Origin: Beroe forskalii
Taxonomy: Eukaryota; Ctenophora; Nuda; Beroida; Beroidae
NCBI GenBank assembly: GCA_011033025.1
Contig: WFMF01000117.1
Span: 248,001-312,000 of the forward strand
DNA: 64,000 nt
Direction of reading: 5' to 3'
In this document: in pieces, positions 9,668 to 20,534 of the stretch
How the letters are laid out: each line of letters opens with the position of its first letter
Numbering within the stretch: position 1 is the first letter of the stretch
Notes under the pieces: model-generated
Databases searched by the model: none
Seen by the model: only the letters and a program-made list of their open reading frames with translations
Told to the model about the DNA's origin: nothing
Made by a program: the position numbers and the translations under genes

Positions 9668-10453
9668 AGTAAAAGTGTCACAAGAGTTGTGATTTTTGTC
9701 CAATGGATCCATTGGATCCATCATGTCCAATGGACATGTCCAATGGATGTCCATTGGACATCCAATGGACATCCATTGAACATGATGTCCATTGGTAAAA
9801 ATGTCCAATGGTGTTCAATGGATCCAATGGATCCATTGGATCCATTTTTGATGTTCAATGGACATGTTCAATGGATCCAATGGATGTTCAATGGATCAAT
9901 CGAGGAAAACAAGAAAATTTGAGGAAAACAATGGATCCATTGTGCCCATTGAACACCATTGGACATGTCCATTGGATCCATTGGATCCATTGCACATTGT
10001 GTCTATTGGATCCAATGGATCCATTTTGTCCATTGGACACAATAGATCCATTGGACACAATGGATCCAATGGACACAATGTACAATGGATCCAATGGATC
10101 CAATGGACATGTCCAATGGTGTTCAATGGACACAATGGATCCATTGGATCCAATGGACACAATGGATCCATTGAACAAAAATACCAGTCTGATGTCCATC
10201 TACCAAACCATGTTTGGTGATTGTGTCCATTGGATCCACTCAGATGGATCCATTGAACATCCATTGGATCCATTGAACCTGTCCATTGAACATCAAAAAT
10301 GGATCCAATGGATCCATTGGATCCATTGAACACCATTGGACATTTTTACCAATGGATGTCATGTCCAATGGACGTCCATTGGACATGTCCATTGGACATG
10401 ATGGATCCAATGGATCCATTGGACAAAAATCACAACTCTTGTGACACTTTTAC
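9668..10453. mobile_element. Mutator-like foldback element made of GGATCC palindromes
   Basis: A 786-bp palindrome whose ends read GTAAAAGTGTCACAAGAG and its complement, flanked by a 9-bp direct repeat CACTTTTGC (9659-9667 and 10454-10462). A 9-bp duplication with long inverted arms is the hallmark of Mutator-like elements; an 8-bp hAT duplication is the alternative. The interior is almost wholly ATGGATCCAT and TCCAATGGA units. The long frames open on both strands here are a by-product of the repeat. It probably sits in the LINE 3' region. Confidence 0.8.
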
Positions 10454-10462
10454 CACTTTTGC

Positions 10463-10719
10463 TATCTGAGTCTTTGAGTTAAGCTTTAGTCACGCTTAAA
10501 TGGCTAGAGTAGTTCCCTCCTAGATATCTATTTGACAATGTCTAAGCATGTAATAAATGCTTCAATTTATTTTTTTATATTTTAGAGATTTGCCAATCTA
10601 TCTTCTCAAGCAAATTTTCTGAATATTGATCAATGACCACAGTTTCTTGTGTTTCCATGAGCTTCTGATCACCTTCTCTACTGACAAGGAGGTGCAGTGT
10701 GCATCTAGATTAAGAAATG
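10463..10719. other. non-coding, possible LINE 3' tail
   Basis: Continues the sequence interrupted by the 9668-10453 element; AT-rich with GTAATAAATGC near 10550. I see no gene. Confidence 0.3.
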
Positions 10720-11040
10720 TTTCCCATGATCCAGGTGTTCTAATGAACAAGGAGAAGGCCCTCTAATCTTAACTTGATCCTAGAGATATTCCCCAATACC
10801 TATCACACAATTGTATCCCATGATCAAGGACTCTGTCTGAAGACCAAGGGGTCTATCCCAGGATCAAAGAATGTAGGTGTCCAGGATCAACTATCAAGGT
10901 GCCCACAAAAGGGTAGAGAAACTTAACCCAGGTTCAACTATCAAGGAGTCTGTCCCAGGAACAAGGAGTATGTTTAAGGATCAAGGAATGCATCCCAGGA
11001 TCAAGGAGGCTCCCAACATGAAGGAGTCTATATTCTGTAT
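10720..11040. repeat. degenerate minisatellite, unit like ATCAAGGAGTCTGTCCCAGG
   Basis: Imperfect copies of a roughly 20-bp unit containing CCAGGATCAAGGA run through this stretch with variable spacing. Confidence 0.6.
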
Positions 11041-11723
11041 CTTAGATTAATATCATTACATACAATCTTGCAATAATTTGTGCAATGTATACATGCATAG
11101 AATTGCTTTCACTTCTCAAAACTGCCATGCTCAAACTGTAATACCAGATTTTAGCAAAACATTGAACTTTTCTTCAAAGAGTGAATGAATCTGCAAAATT
11201 GTAGGACATTAGAAAATGAGATGGGAGAAATATCTAAATTTCAAATATGTGAATTTTAGTACTGGAATTGGATTCAGCTCTACAATTGCAACTTAATTTT
11301 CAATAAGAACTCGAGCTCATTTCATTGATGATACTTTAACTTCTTACTCTGAAAATATATCTGACTAGGGTTATATCTCAGCTCTGATTGATGGTTCATT
11401 AGGGGAAGCAGTAAGCCCAAAGCCTTGTGACCCTGCATTTCGCCATCAATCCAGAGCCTACCTTGGACACAAGGTAGTAGGCCTTCACAAAGAATAGAAC
11501 TGAACCTAGGAAAATAAATTTTCTCACATTAAAAACTCTGGCCTCTATTCGGATCTAATTTACCTCATTAAATGATATCTATAACTCAAGTCTGTGTGGG
11601 ATTATTTGTTTAGAATGAATATATTTATTAATTAGGAATGAAGAATGAGATGCAAAATAAACATTTGTTTTATTCTGAACATTTGTTTTATTCACCGAAA
11701 TTTGGAAAATTATAGTCATATAG
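11041..11723. other. non-coding stretch
   Basis: AT-rich DNA without a convincing frame or repeat boundary. Confidence 0.4.
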
Positions 11724-12016
11724 TATGGTGGCCCAGCAGGCTCACTTTTTTTCACATGTGTTTTTTGTGTTTTAGGCGAAAAAACACTGAAAAACGTGTT
11801 TTAGACACAAAAATCATATAATTTTTACATAGTAAGTTTTTTCATGAAATTTGTGTTTTAGACGCATTTTTACTGTTTTTGTGTTTTAGACGCGTTTTTA
11901 GTGTTTTTTGTGTTTTAGACACATTTTTAGTGTTTTTTGTGTCTAAAACATAAAATTCATGAAAAACGCGTCTAAAACACAAAAACACATGTAAAAAAAG
12001 TGAGCCTGTTGGGCCA

Positions 12017-12586
12017 TGAGTGTTACAGAGGGTGTCGCCCGTCGCGCTTAACGCGCCGCGGCGCCTACTCCGTGTTCCCCTAACCAGGGGTGTCGCGAAA
12101 CAAGGAGCAAGGCGCGGCGCGCGCGTAAAACTAGGGATCTGGTTAGAGCAAACTCCGTGCGTAACCAAAGTGAAAGCTTCACCACGGCAGATGGTTGCCC
12201 GGCCCTAACCAAGACCCTGCTTTCGCGAACAGAGTGCGCGCGTTGCAGCAAGCGCTACCCCAGGTTAGAGGAAGACAATCTATCCTTCGACCGAAGTTTC
12301 ATTTCCCTAATTTATAACCAAGGGCGTCGCGCGACGTTTAACGCACCGCAGACATTATGCGCGCGCGAAACCAGGGTCCTGGTTAGGGCAAGCATCTTGA
12401 TCTATCTGCCATCTGCAGGTTCCTAAGCCCGCATAGGTGTGTGTACGCGCCGCGCGAGCCACACAGGGATATACGTGTTTAGCAAATCTGCAGGTTGGGT
12501 GAAGCTTTCACGGTTCACCTTGGTTACGCACGGAGTAGGCGCCGCGGCGCGTTAAGCGCGACGGGCGACACCCTCTGTAACACTCA
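12017..12586. mobile_element. GC-rich foldback core of the composite
   Basis: Begins TGAGTGTTACAGAGGGTGTC and ends with its reverse complement. The next bases (CGCCCGTCGCGCTTAACGCG) are also mirrored. The same core starts at the same junction in the second copy, so the two parts travelled together. Confidence 0.75.
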
Positions 12587-12963
12587 TGGCCCAACAGGCT
12601 CACTTTTTTTACATGTGTTTTTGTGTTTTAGACGCGTTTTTCATGAATTTTATGTTTTAGACACAAAAAACACTAAAAATGTGTCTAAAACAGAAAAAAC
12701 ATGAAAAACGCGTCTAAAACAGAAAAAACATGAAAAACGTGTCTAAAACAGAACAAACACTTCCTAAGCCCGCATAGGTGTGTATACGCGCCGCGCGCTT
12801 CCCTACGGGAAGCTGAGGAAGCGCGCCGCGCGAGCCACACAGGGATATACGTGTTTAGCAAAAAAACACTAAAAACGCGTCTAAAACACAAAAAACACTA
12901 AAAATGTGTCTAAAACACAAAAACACTTAAAACGCGTCTAAAACACAAAAAACAGTAAAAATG

Positions 12964-13210
12964 GGTACGTCTCCCATACAAACGGGAGCCTTCATTATCT
13001 ATGACAATGACGTCACTCAGAAAAATATAATTAAGCGCACCTAGCTTTAAGGACCTACGGTTGGGGTCAGGATTAGGTCAGGATTTGTTAGGGTTAGGGT
13101 TAGGATTAAGGTTAGGGTTTTGGTTAGGGCTATGGTTAGGTTTAGGATACAGAAAAATTGACGTTTAGATCTGTGACGTCACTCAGAGCCGTTTATATGG
13201 GAGAGATACC
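12964..13210. mobile_element. hAT-like MITE carrying TTAGGG-type repeats
   Basis: Inverted ends (GGTACGTCTCCCATACAAAC; right end complement GGTATCTCTCCCATATAAAC) are flanked by an exact 8-bp duplication TAAAAATG (12956-12963, 13211-13218), the length typical of hAT elements. The core at about 13060-13145 is a degenerate run of GTTAGG and TTAGGG units. TGACGTCACTCAG occurs once near each end. Confidence 0.8.
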
Positions 13211-13359
13211 TAAAAATGCGTCTAAAACACAAATTTCATGAAAAAACTTACTATGTAAAAATTATATGATTTTTGTGTCTAAAACACGTTTTTCAGTGTT
13301 TTTTCGCCTAAAACACAAAAAACACATGTGAAAAAAAGTGAGCCTGCTGGGCCACCATA

Positions 13360-13740
13360 GAACAAGTTCGCCGCGAACTAGTTCGCAGCGAACTTAAATT
13401 TTTTGGTTGGCGAACGATTGTTCGCCGGCGAACAATCGTTCAAGGCGAACTAGTTCATGGCGAACAAGTTCGCGGCGAACTAGTTCGTGGCGAACAAGTT
13501 CGCGGCGGACTAGTTCGCCGCGAACTAGTTCGCGGCGGACTAGTTCGCCAAGAACTAGTATTTTTCTAAGTTCCCCGCGAACTAGTTCGCGGCGGACTAG
13601 TTCGCCAAGAACTAGTATTTTTCTAAGTTCCCCGCGAACTAGTTCGCGGCGAACTTCATTATTCATTTTATGCTGCGAACTTGTTTTTCATCAACTATAA
13701 CAATTCCCCTACAAACTGCCAAACTAGTTCGCCTCGAACG
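13360..13740. repeat. array of GCGAACTAGTTCGC palindromes
   Basis: About 20 copies of a 14-16 bp unit GCGAACTAGTTCGC and variants (one GTTCGCCGGCGAAC). A matching remnant lies at 14395-14450, so the whole 13360-14455 block may be one foldback element. Frames rich in Arg-Thr-Ser or Glu-Leu-Val here are repeat artefacts. Confidence 0.75.
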
Positions 13741-13744
13741 ATTG

Positions 13745-13890
13745 TTCGCTAACCCGAACCCAAACCTAACCCCTAACCCAAACCCTAACCCCTACCGCCC
13801 AAACCTAACTCCAACCTCTAACCCTAACAGTATACTGTTAGGTTAGGTTAGGGGTTAGGCTGCTAGTTTTGGTTAGGGGTTGCCTGGGGT
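13745..13890. repeat. telomere-like interstitial repeats meeting head to head
   Basis: CCTAACCC-type units on the left turn at CAGTATACTGTTAGG (about 13827-13845) into GTTAGGGG-type units on the right. Too degenerate to be recent telomere addition. Confidence 0.6.
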
Positions 13891-14460
13891 TTTTGGTTTG
13901 GGGAAATTCAAATACCCAAACCCCAAAACCAAACAAACCCCCAAAACCCAAACCAAAAACCCAACCCAAACCCAAAAAACCCTTAAAAAACCCAACCCCA
14001 ACGGCTAACAAAATTTGTTCGGCGCCATCCCAAAGAAAAAAAAAGGGTTCGTTTTTGGGCGCGCCCCCCCGAAGGCAAAGGGGCAACAACGCGGGAAAAA
14101 GTTCGCCCCGAAAGCGCTGCGAACAAAAAGGGGTTTTTGCGGGGCGGGCTGGGTAGTTCGTGGGGGGTTTGCCCAAAGGGCCCCGCGGGTTCGCCGCGAA
14201 CCCCAAAAAAACGTTCCCAACCAAAAAAAAATTTTCCCCCGGGGGGAAATTGCCCCGGTTTGGCGCTAACGCGGGGCGCCTGGGTTTCCCAAAATTTGCC
14301 AGGGTTGGGGAACGTCTGGGGGAAAACCTTTTGGGGAACTTTCAGGGGGTTTGCCAAGGAAAAATTCGAACTGTCGGCACCTGGGGCAAACTTTTTTGCG
14401 GAGTTCGCGCGGGTTCGCCTGAGTTCGCCAGTTCGCGGCGAACTAAAGTTCACCCGCCTA
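13891..14460. other. low-quality, homopolymer-smoothed sequence
   Basis: Runs of CCCAAAAACCC, GGGGTTTTT and similar dominate and stop codons are rare on both strands, giving several overlapping long frames. I read this as consensus error, not genes. Confidence 0.5.
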
Positions 14461-15000
14461 TATGCCTATAGTTGGGCACATTGCCGCAGGAACGTGTTTT
14501 TTCAAGCTGGGGTCTGAAATTTTTGGGCAATAGCTTGATGCCAAAAGAATACGCTATGGTGTTATTTTTTCGATATCTCTCGTACTTTTCGAGTTATTGT
14601 CGAAAAACTGTCAGCGGGCACGAACCGAAAGCTGATTGACTCAAAACTTATTTTATCTCCAAATATAGCTTCATATGTGCTCAAAATAACCGGAATGGCC
14701 AAATTCAGCCAAAGCAAGAAATAGCCAAAAATAAACCAATGAAAAACGTTTTCTTTGGTTTAATTTTGATTTAAATCAAACGTTATTCCTAAACGTTTTT
14801 GATACGTTTATCAGACGGACTTGTAGAAACGTTTACATTCGAAACCAAATTAAACGATTTTTTCTGATACGTTTATTTTTGGTTTATATATTTCGTTTTT
14901 CACAAAACCATAAATAAAACGTATGTGGAACTTCCTGCACTACCATGGGAATATTTATAGTGGAATGGCGCCGAAACCCAGAACCAAAAGAAAATCGTTA
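14461..15000. other. non-coding; AAACGTTT-rich 14740-14930
   Basis: No gene is seen. AAACGTTT/AAACGT motifs recur around 14745-14920 in both orientations, possibly the ends of an unrecognised element. Confidence 0.35.
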
Positions 15001-16455
15001 TGGGGAAGAACCTCGCCAAAATTTATTGTATAAAAAAATTTTATATTCTGGGTTTTTTTAAATTTTTATTATTATTCGAATTTTTTATTTCCTCCCTTTT
15101 TCCCTTTCTTTGATAATATTCCCCCCGAAATTCTTTCCTTTTTATCTGAAAAAATAAACTCAAAATCTTTTCCTTCCCTTTGGGCCCCGATAAGGTTTTA
15201 TTTTCCCCCTGGATGCTTCCAAAAAATTTTTTAATGGGTTTAAAACTAATTTGTGGATTGAAAATTTTGTTTTCCCCCATAAAAAACCTCCATAAACTTT
15301 TTTTAAAAAATTTATTTTTTTGTTCACGAAAAAAATGGTTTTTCCTTTTTAAACCCCATGTTTTAGCACCCACAAAGGGGTTTAAAACCCAAAATTTTTC
15401 CGGGTGTTCGGGGTTTTTTCCCCAATTTTTAAAAATAGGCTATGAAAAAAAAGGCTTTGGAATAATTAAACCCCTTCCCTTTTTCCCAAAAAGTAATTTT
15501 CCCCTATAACCCCCAGGTGACGTCACAAACCAAAGGTCAATTTTTTTTTTGTCCGAACCCAACCATGAAATTTTCCCAAAACCCCAACCTAAAACCCAAT
15601 AAACCCAACAAAAAATTTTACCCTAATCCGGACCTAACCCCGGGCCTTTAAAGGGGGTTGGGTGGCAACTTATTTTTTTGACTGACGTCATTATCTTGAA
15701 AAAGAAGAGCCAGGGGAATTTATAAGACCAGCCCCTTCCCCCACAACTTCCTTGTAATCTCTTCAAGAACAAAAACAGTATAATTACTATTATATAACCT
15801 TCCCTTTCTTTCACCGGGCGCCCGTGTTTCCCAAAAAATTTACCACAGGGCCCGCCTTTTCTTTTTCCCAACCCCCCGCTCATGGGGACCGCATCACTGA
15901 CACTCCTCAAACTCACCCTTTAATTGCTCCCCCCATTTACTCTGCTGGAACCGGTTTTTCCTTTATTTTTATCGGGAAACCCCCATAAACGGTGAATCGG
16001 TCCCGCTGCCGGGCTCTTCTCTTTGCTCTTTTTTGACCGAAAAACCGGGGCAACTGTCAAAAACCAAATTTTACTGAGTAAGGGGAGACTGACTTGGGCA
16101 AACTTCATCCCTGTCGTCTTGCAAAGTACAGGTTGACTCCTCCCACTTTTCCAAAAATTGCATTTGAAAGTTCTTTTCCAATAACTTTTCTAACTGGCAA
16201 CAAAGGGCCCATGAAAAAGGGCCCCTTCATCACTAAGTTGCGGCAGCAGAACGTTTTTTTGCCAAAAAACCCACTTTAATCCCTTTTAGCTAATTTTTAG
16301 GGCTTCCCGGGGCATTTAACACCATTTTTCCCCGAAAATTTTTTATAGCTAAATCTTAAAAAAGAACAATATCAACCAAACCCAAATTTAAAAAAATTAT
16401 CCCATGAAAACTGGTTGGGCCCGAAAGTTTTAAAAAAGGCGCCCAAAAATTTTTT

Positions 16456-16555
16456 NNNNNNNNNNNNNNNNNNNNNNNNNNNNNNNNNNNNNNNNNNNNN
16501 NNNNNNNNNNNNNNNNNNNNNNNNNNNNNNNNNNNNNNNNNNNNNNNNNNNNNNN
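16456..16555. other. assembly gap (100 N)
   Basis: Exactly 100 N, the conventional length for a gap of unknown size. Frames crossing it are meaningless. Confidence 0.99.
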
Positions 16556-16559
16556 ACCC

Positions 16560-17240
16560 GTCCCAAAACCCGATCCTTTTCCCCGGTTCCTTTTGACCCT
16601 TTTCCCAAGTCCCCCAGTTCCCGAATTTTAAAAGATCTTGTTCCAGTTCCTGATCCTGTTCCAAATCTACACCCGTTCCACGACCCTGTTAAGATCAAAA
16701 CCCTTTTCCCACGATCTTTTTCCCGGTTAAAAGATCTAAATCCATTTCCCAACCCTGTTCCGATCTTTTTGGGTTTTTTCCGGGACCCTGTTCCAAGATC
16801 TACTCAGTTCCAGTCTTTCCAAGATTTTGTTGTTCCGCCCTTTTCCCAAAGATCTCCTCCATTCCCACGATCTTTCCCAAAGATCAAAAATCGTTCACGA
16901 TTTGTTCCGGGTTTCCCATACCCTGTTCCAGATCAAAAAATCGTTCTACGATCCTGCCCCCGATTTTTTCCGGTCCATGACCCCTTTTCCCAAGATCAAA
17001 TGTTCTGACCCTTTTCCCCACGATTTTGTTCCTTCCTACCCTTTTCCCAAGATCTAAATCCAGTTCTACATCTGTACGATCTTTTTGGCCAGATCTTGTT
17101 CAAAAATCAAAACCCCAACGATTTGTTCGGTTCCTGATTTTTTTAAGTTTAAACCCAGTTCGATCTTGTTCAAGATCCCCAGTTCTACGATTTTTTTTAA
17201 TTTAAGTTCCCGGTTCGTTCTTGTTCTTAAATAACAAAAA
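16560..17240. repeat. degraded tandem repeat with GATCTTGTTCC / CCAAGATC
   Basis: Recurrent CACGATC, CCAAGATC and GATCTTGTTC motifs every roughly 30-40 bases suggest a minisatellite blurred by sequence error. The period cannot be fixed. Confidence 0.5.
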
Positions 17241-17560
17241 AATTAAATTATTTTTTTAAAAAAAGGGGAAAACTAGGTTTGGGAAAAAATTTTTTAAAAA
17301 TTCATGAATAAATAAAGGGGTCCCGTAAAAAAAAGGGGGAAAAATACGTCACCCCCGTTTACGGGAAAACCTTCCCCGGAAGGGAGGGAAGGGCAAAAAA
17401 CCTATGCGGGCGGCGTTGAACCCCCCCAAAAAACCGGTTTTCGCGGCCAAACAACCCCCGGTTAATTCAGGTTTGGGCTTTCCCCGGGCCCCCTCGCCCC
17501 GGCAAGGGGCACCCCATCCAGGTCGGGCCCCTTTTTTTAAAAAAATATGAGGCAGGCAAC

Positions 17561-19302
17561 GTCTGGCAAGGGCAAGTATTGTCAAACGTTGTCTGACCCC
17601 TTCGCCTCCAATGCGCGCGCGCGTCAAACCAAGGCATGTACGCGCCGGTCGAGCCGAGAGGACCTTATAACGTTTTAGGGCACTCAGGGCACAGGGCACT
17701 ACGTCAGGGCACCAGGGCACTACGTTACACAGTGGCTGCATTTCGTGAGCTTAGGAACAAATTATTGTCGCTTTTGCAACGGCTCATTTCAATTACGGAA
17801 AAGTGTGGCCGTCATCATTGGTGTCTTGTAAATCAACCATGAAAGCTGCGATTCTCTGCGATCTTTTGTGCTATTTAATACTATCGTTAAAGTACAAAGA
17901 TGGTCTTTTTCATCTCCAGAGCATATTCCTATGCTGAGTTATAACAAATTGAAAAGGAGCAAAATATTGTTGAATTTCATTATGCCATCTCGAAACTAAA
18001 CGGAACTACGCGGGATTTTTACATCATATTAAAATTCAGAGTCTCATCTTTCGATTGGTGTATGAGTTGGTTTGCCAGATATTGGCAAACATGTCCAAAA
18101 TTGAATTTGAAAAGAGGGACTCCGACTTAAATCACACGATTTCGAAAGAAACAACACGCGCGCATTTCGCGCATTTTTTATAAAGTCAGCGTCAAACTAA
18201 AATACACAGGGAGCCGCGCGCGGATTGAAAATATGTATCTACTCGAGCCTGTGACGTCACAGAAATCGGCACTGGATAGTCACGTGCGTAGCAACCACAG
18301 TCACGTGCGTAGCAACCACAGCACAGTACGTATAGCTGCTTTGCGGACTGCGATATGCGTATTGCATTGTGCAGAGCTATACGAACTGTAATGTGGCCGC
18401 CTTTTAGCTGAGTTTATGATCTGGCCATGCTGATGCCCAGGTTATTGCATTGATTTTAAATGAATGCATGACTGAGGTTGCATTGGCCATAGGTACTGGT
18501 ATACTCAAGTATATCACTCAGCAAATTCATAATTCTATGGTTGCTCAGAAGAAACCCGTGATTCAATTTCGAATGAACTGGCACAGGCACTCAATTTTCA
18601 CTGCATGACACTCAATACCCAGCAGTAAGACTCGATATTACCAATACCACACGGTGTGGAGGTCAAGTTCTCCGGAGTGAACGGGCAGTTTGTTTCCGGC
18701 TATGTTCCAACATTCACGAAATTGCGGCCCACTAATTCTAAAAGTTTAATTACACATTTATTGTCGCAAAATTTAAATGCTAATCACTGACCAGAATTCG
18801 ATTTAAAAGTTAAACCTCTGTAATTTCGTGAAGTTCTGAAGCATTTAGCAAATTGCTTGTGCATCACCATAAATGCAGCCCGTTAATTGATTCGAGTATT
18901 TCCTGCTTGAAAAATTTAATTCGGGAACAATTCTCATATAATGAGGTATGCGATTTAAGCCAAACAAGCATGCTTGTAATGTATACAAACATCAATTCCA
19001 ATGTATTTGTATAAACAGCGCTAATGGCGCGCATCCTAAATTTGAAATTGTATGGTTTCTTCCAGCAAAATGTCAAATTTTCAGCTCCATCCATAAAATT
19101 TTGAGAAGACCCTTTTAAAATACCCGTATTTTGTGCCCAAAACACCGCTGGCCGATGAAAAGAATCTTTACAGAAAATAAAATTTTACGTGGGTTTATGA
19201 CGCCTAGGTGTCACGCAGTGAAACAAAGCAATGATCCCGTGAAAAGCTACGTTACGTCCCGTCCCCACGTCAATCAGCAGATTCATATTCACTCATGCAT
19301 TC
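17561..19302. other. non-coding, a few short duplications
   Basis: No gene is supported. CAGGGCACTACG-like units repeat at about 17675-17726. A 21-bp unit AGTCACGTGCGTAGCAACCAC is duplicated exactly at 18278-18319, next to TGACGTCA at 18252. Confidence 0.45.
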
Positions 19303-19304
19303 TA

Positions 19305-20136
19305 TGGTGGCCCAGCAGGCTCACTTTTTTTCACATGTGTTTTTTGTGTTTTAGGCGAAAAAACACTGAAAGACGTGTTTTAGACACAAAAATCATATAA
19401 TTTTTACATAGTAAGTTTTTTCATGAAATTTGTGTTTTAGACGCATTTTTACTGTTTTTTGTGTTTAGACGCGTTTTAGTGTTTTGTGTTTAGACATTTT
19501 AGTGTTTTTTGTGTTTTAGACGCGTTTTAGTGGTTTTTATGTTTTAGACGCGTTTTTCATGTTTTTTCTGTTTTAGACACATTTTTCATGAAATTTGTGT
19601 TTTAGACGCGTTTTTACTGTTTTTTGTGTTTTAGACACGTTTTTCATGTTTTTTGTGTTTTAGACACATTTTTAGTGTTTTTTGTGTCTAAAACATAAAA
19701 TTCATGAAAAACGCGTCTAAAACACAAAAACACATGTAAAAAAAAGTGAGCCTGTTGGGCCATGAGTGTTACAGAGGGTGTCGCCCGTCGCGCTTAACGC
19801 GCCGCGGCGCCTACTCCGTGTTCCCCTAACCAGTTGTAGGATGTTACCCTACCCTCCGCCGCGCACACAACGTTTTCCGCGTATGCAACACGACCCTCCA
19901 AACCTCCGAGTGTTGCGCGCAGGGATGGGAGAAATCCATCAACTAACCAGGGGTGTCGCGAAACAAGGAGCAAGGCGCGGCGCGCGCGTAAAACTAGGGA
20001 TCTGGTTAGAGCAAACTCCGTGCGTAACCAAAGTGAAAGCTTCACCACGGCAGATGGTTGCCCGGCCCTAACCAAGACCCTGCTTTCAATTTCGCGACAG
20101 AGTGCGCGCGTTGCAGCAAGCGTTACTCCATGTTAC
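19305..20136. mobile_element. composite palindromic element, copy 2 (left half)
   Basis: Starts TGGTGGCCCAGCAGGCTCAC after TA (19303-19304) and follows copy 1 through the left arm, the inner terminus and the left part of the GC-rich core. Homology stops near 20130 at a hairpin, and the right half is absent. It carries one extra 109-bp insertion. Confidence 0.8.
19834..19942. mobile_element. 109-bp insertion with 8-bp target duplication
   Basis: Compared with copy 1 (CCCTAACCAGGGGTGTCG), copy 2 has 109 extra bases between two exact copies of CTAACCAG (19826-19833, 19943-19950). Ends TTGTAGGATG and CATCCATCAA-like are imperfect inverted repeats. The 8-bp duplication suggests a hAT-type mini-element. 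Confidence 0.75.
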
Positions 20137-20195
20137 GGAGCCTTATTTTGCGCGCGCAAGCGCGCCTCTTCAGAGAAGAGGCAAAATAAGGCTCC
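20137..20195. repeat. 59-bp three-way-junction hairpin
   Basis: A 15-bp stem (GGAGCCTTATTTTGC with GCAAAATAAGGCTCC) encloses two further hairpins, GCGCGCAAGCGCGC and CTCTTCAGAGAAGAG. One strand would fold into a T-shape. No neighbouring coding sequence explains it. Confidence 0.75.
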
Positions 20196-20534
20196 ACCAT
20201 AATGGTAATAGTCGATGCGCGTCGTAACTAATTATCGCGCGCGCTGAAAATATCCCGCGCATTGGATTCATCGTGGATGGTTTACATAACATGAATTGCA
20301 CCGCGGCTGCACGATATGTCATTATGCAGTAAAAAGAGCAGTAGGACTTTCGACCAAAAGTGAACCAAATCGTGCGCGGAAATCTGCGTTTTTACGGAAT
20401 AGCTTGGAAATATTTTACCACTTATTTTTCAAAATCATGAAATAAGAAAGTTACCCACCGACTGATTATAACTAATGAGAATAATGAGAATTTGCTGCAT
20501 TCGAGAGTGATAATACTAGAAAGTTGGCGGTCCA
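20196..20534. other. non-coding stretch
   Basis: CpG-containing sequence with several CGCGCG blocks. No gene or repeat boundary is recognised. Confidence 0.4.

Larger units (their letters stand above)
11726..13357. mobile_element. composite palindromic TA-inserting element, copy 1
   Basis: Ends read TGGTGGCCCAGCAGGCTCAC and its complement, flanked by TA (11724-11725 and 13358-13359), as for Tc1/mariner-type insertion. The arms are arrays of a roughly 28-bp unit carrying GTGTTTTAGACGCGTTTTTA. Inner copies of the terminus (GAGCCTGTTGGGCCA at about 12002-12016 and its mirror at 12587) face each other around a GC-rich centre (12017-12586), so it can be read as MITE, foldback, MITE. The right arm has gained an 8-bp-duplicating MITE (12964-13210) and a duplicated block (about 12420-12480 and 12761-12860). 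No coding capacity. Confidence 0.8.
15001..17560. other. low-quality sequence around assembly gap 1
   Basis: On both sides of the N run the DNA is dominated by homopolymer blocks. The part at 16285-16455 aligns by eye to the clean repeat at about 7208-7375, with mixed sequence replaced by runs, which supports the error reading. TGACGTCA near 15518 and 15683 may mark a damaged MITE copy. Confidence 0.65.

Noticed and set aside
9808-10336. Overlapping 120-173-residue frames on both strands
   Set aside because: All are readings of the GGATCC palindrome array.
13869-14517. Several GC-rich overlapping frames
   Set aside because: They lie in homopolymer-smoothed sequence where stops are lost by error.
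16356-17008. Frames spanning the N gap
   Set aside because: They include 100 unknown bases and error-rich flanks.
20137-20195. T-shaped hairpin as a viral terminal repeat
   Set aside because: Only 59 bp and no related coding sequence nearby; a small foldback unit is simpler.
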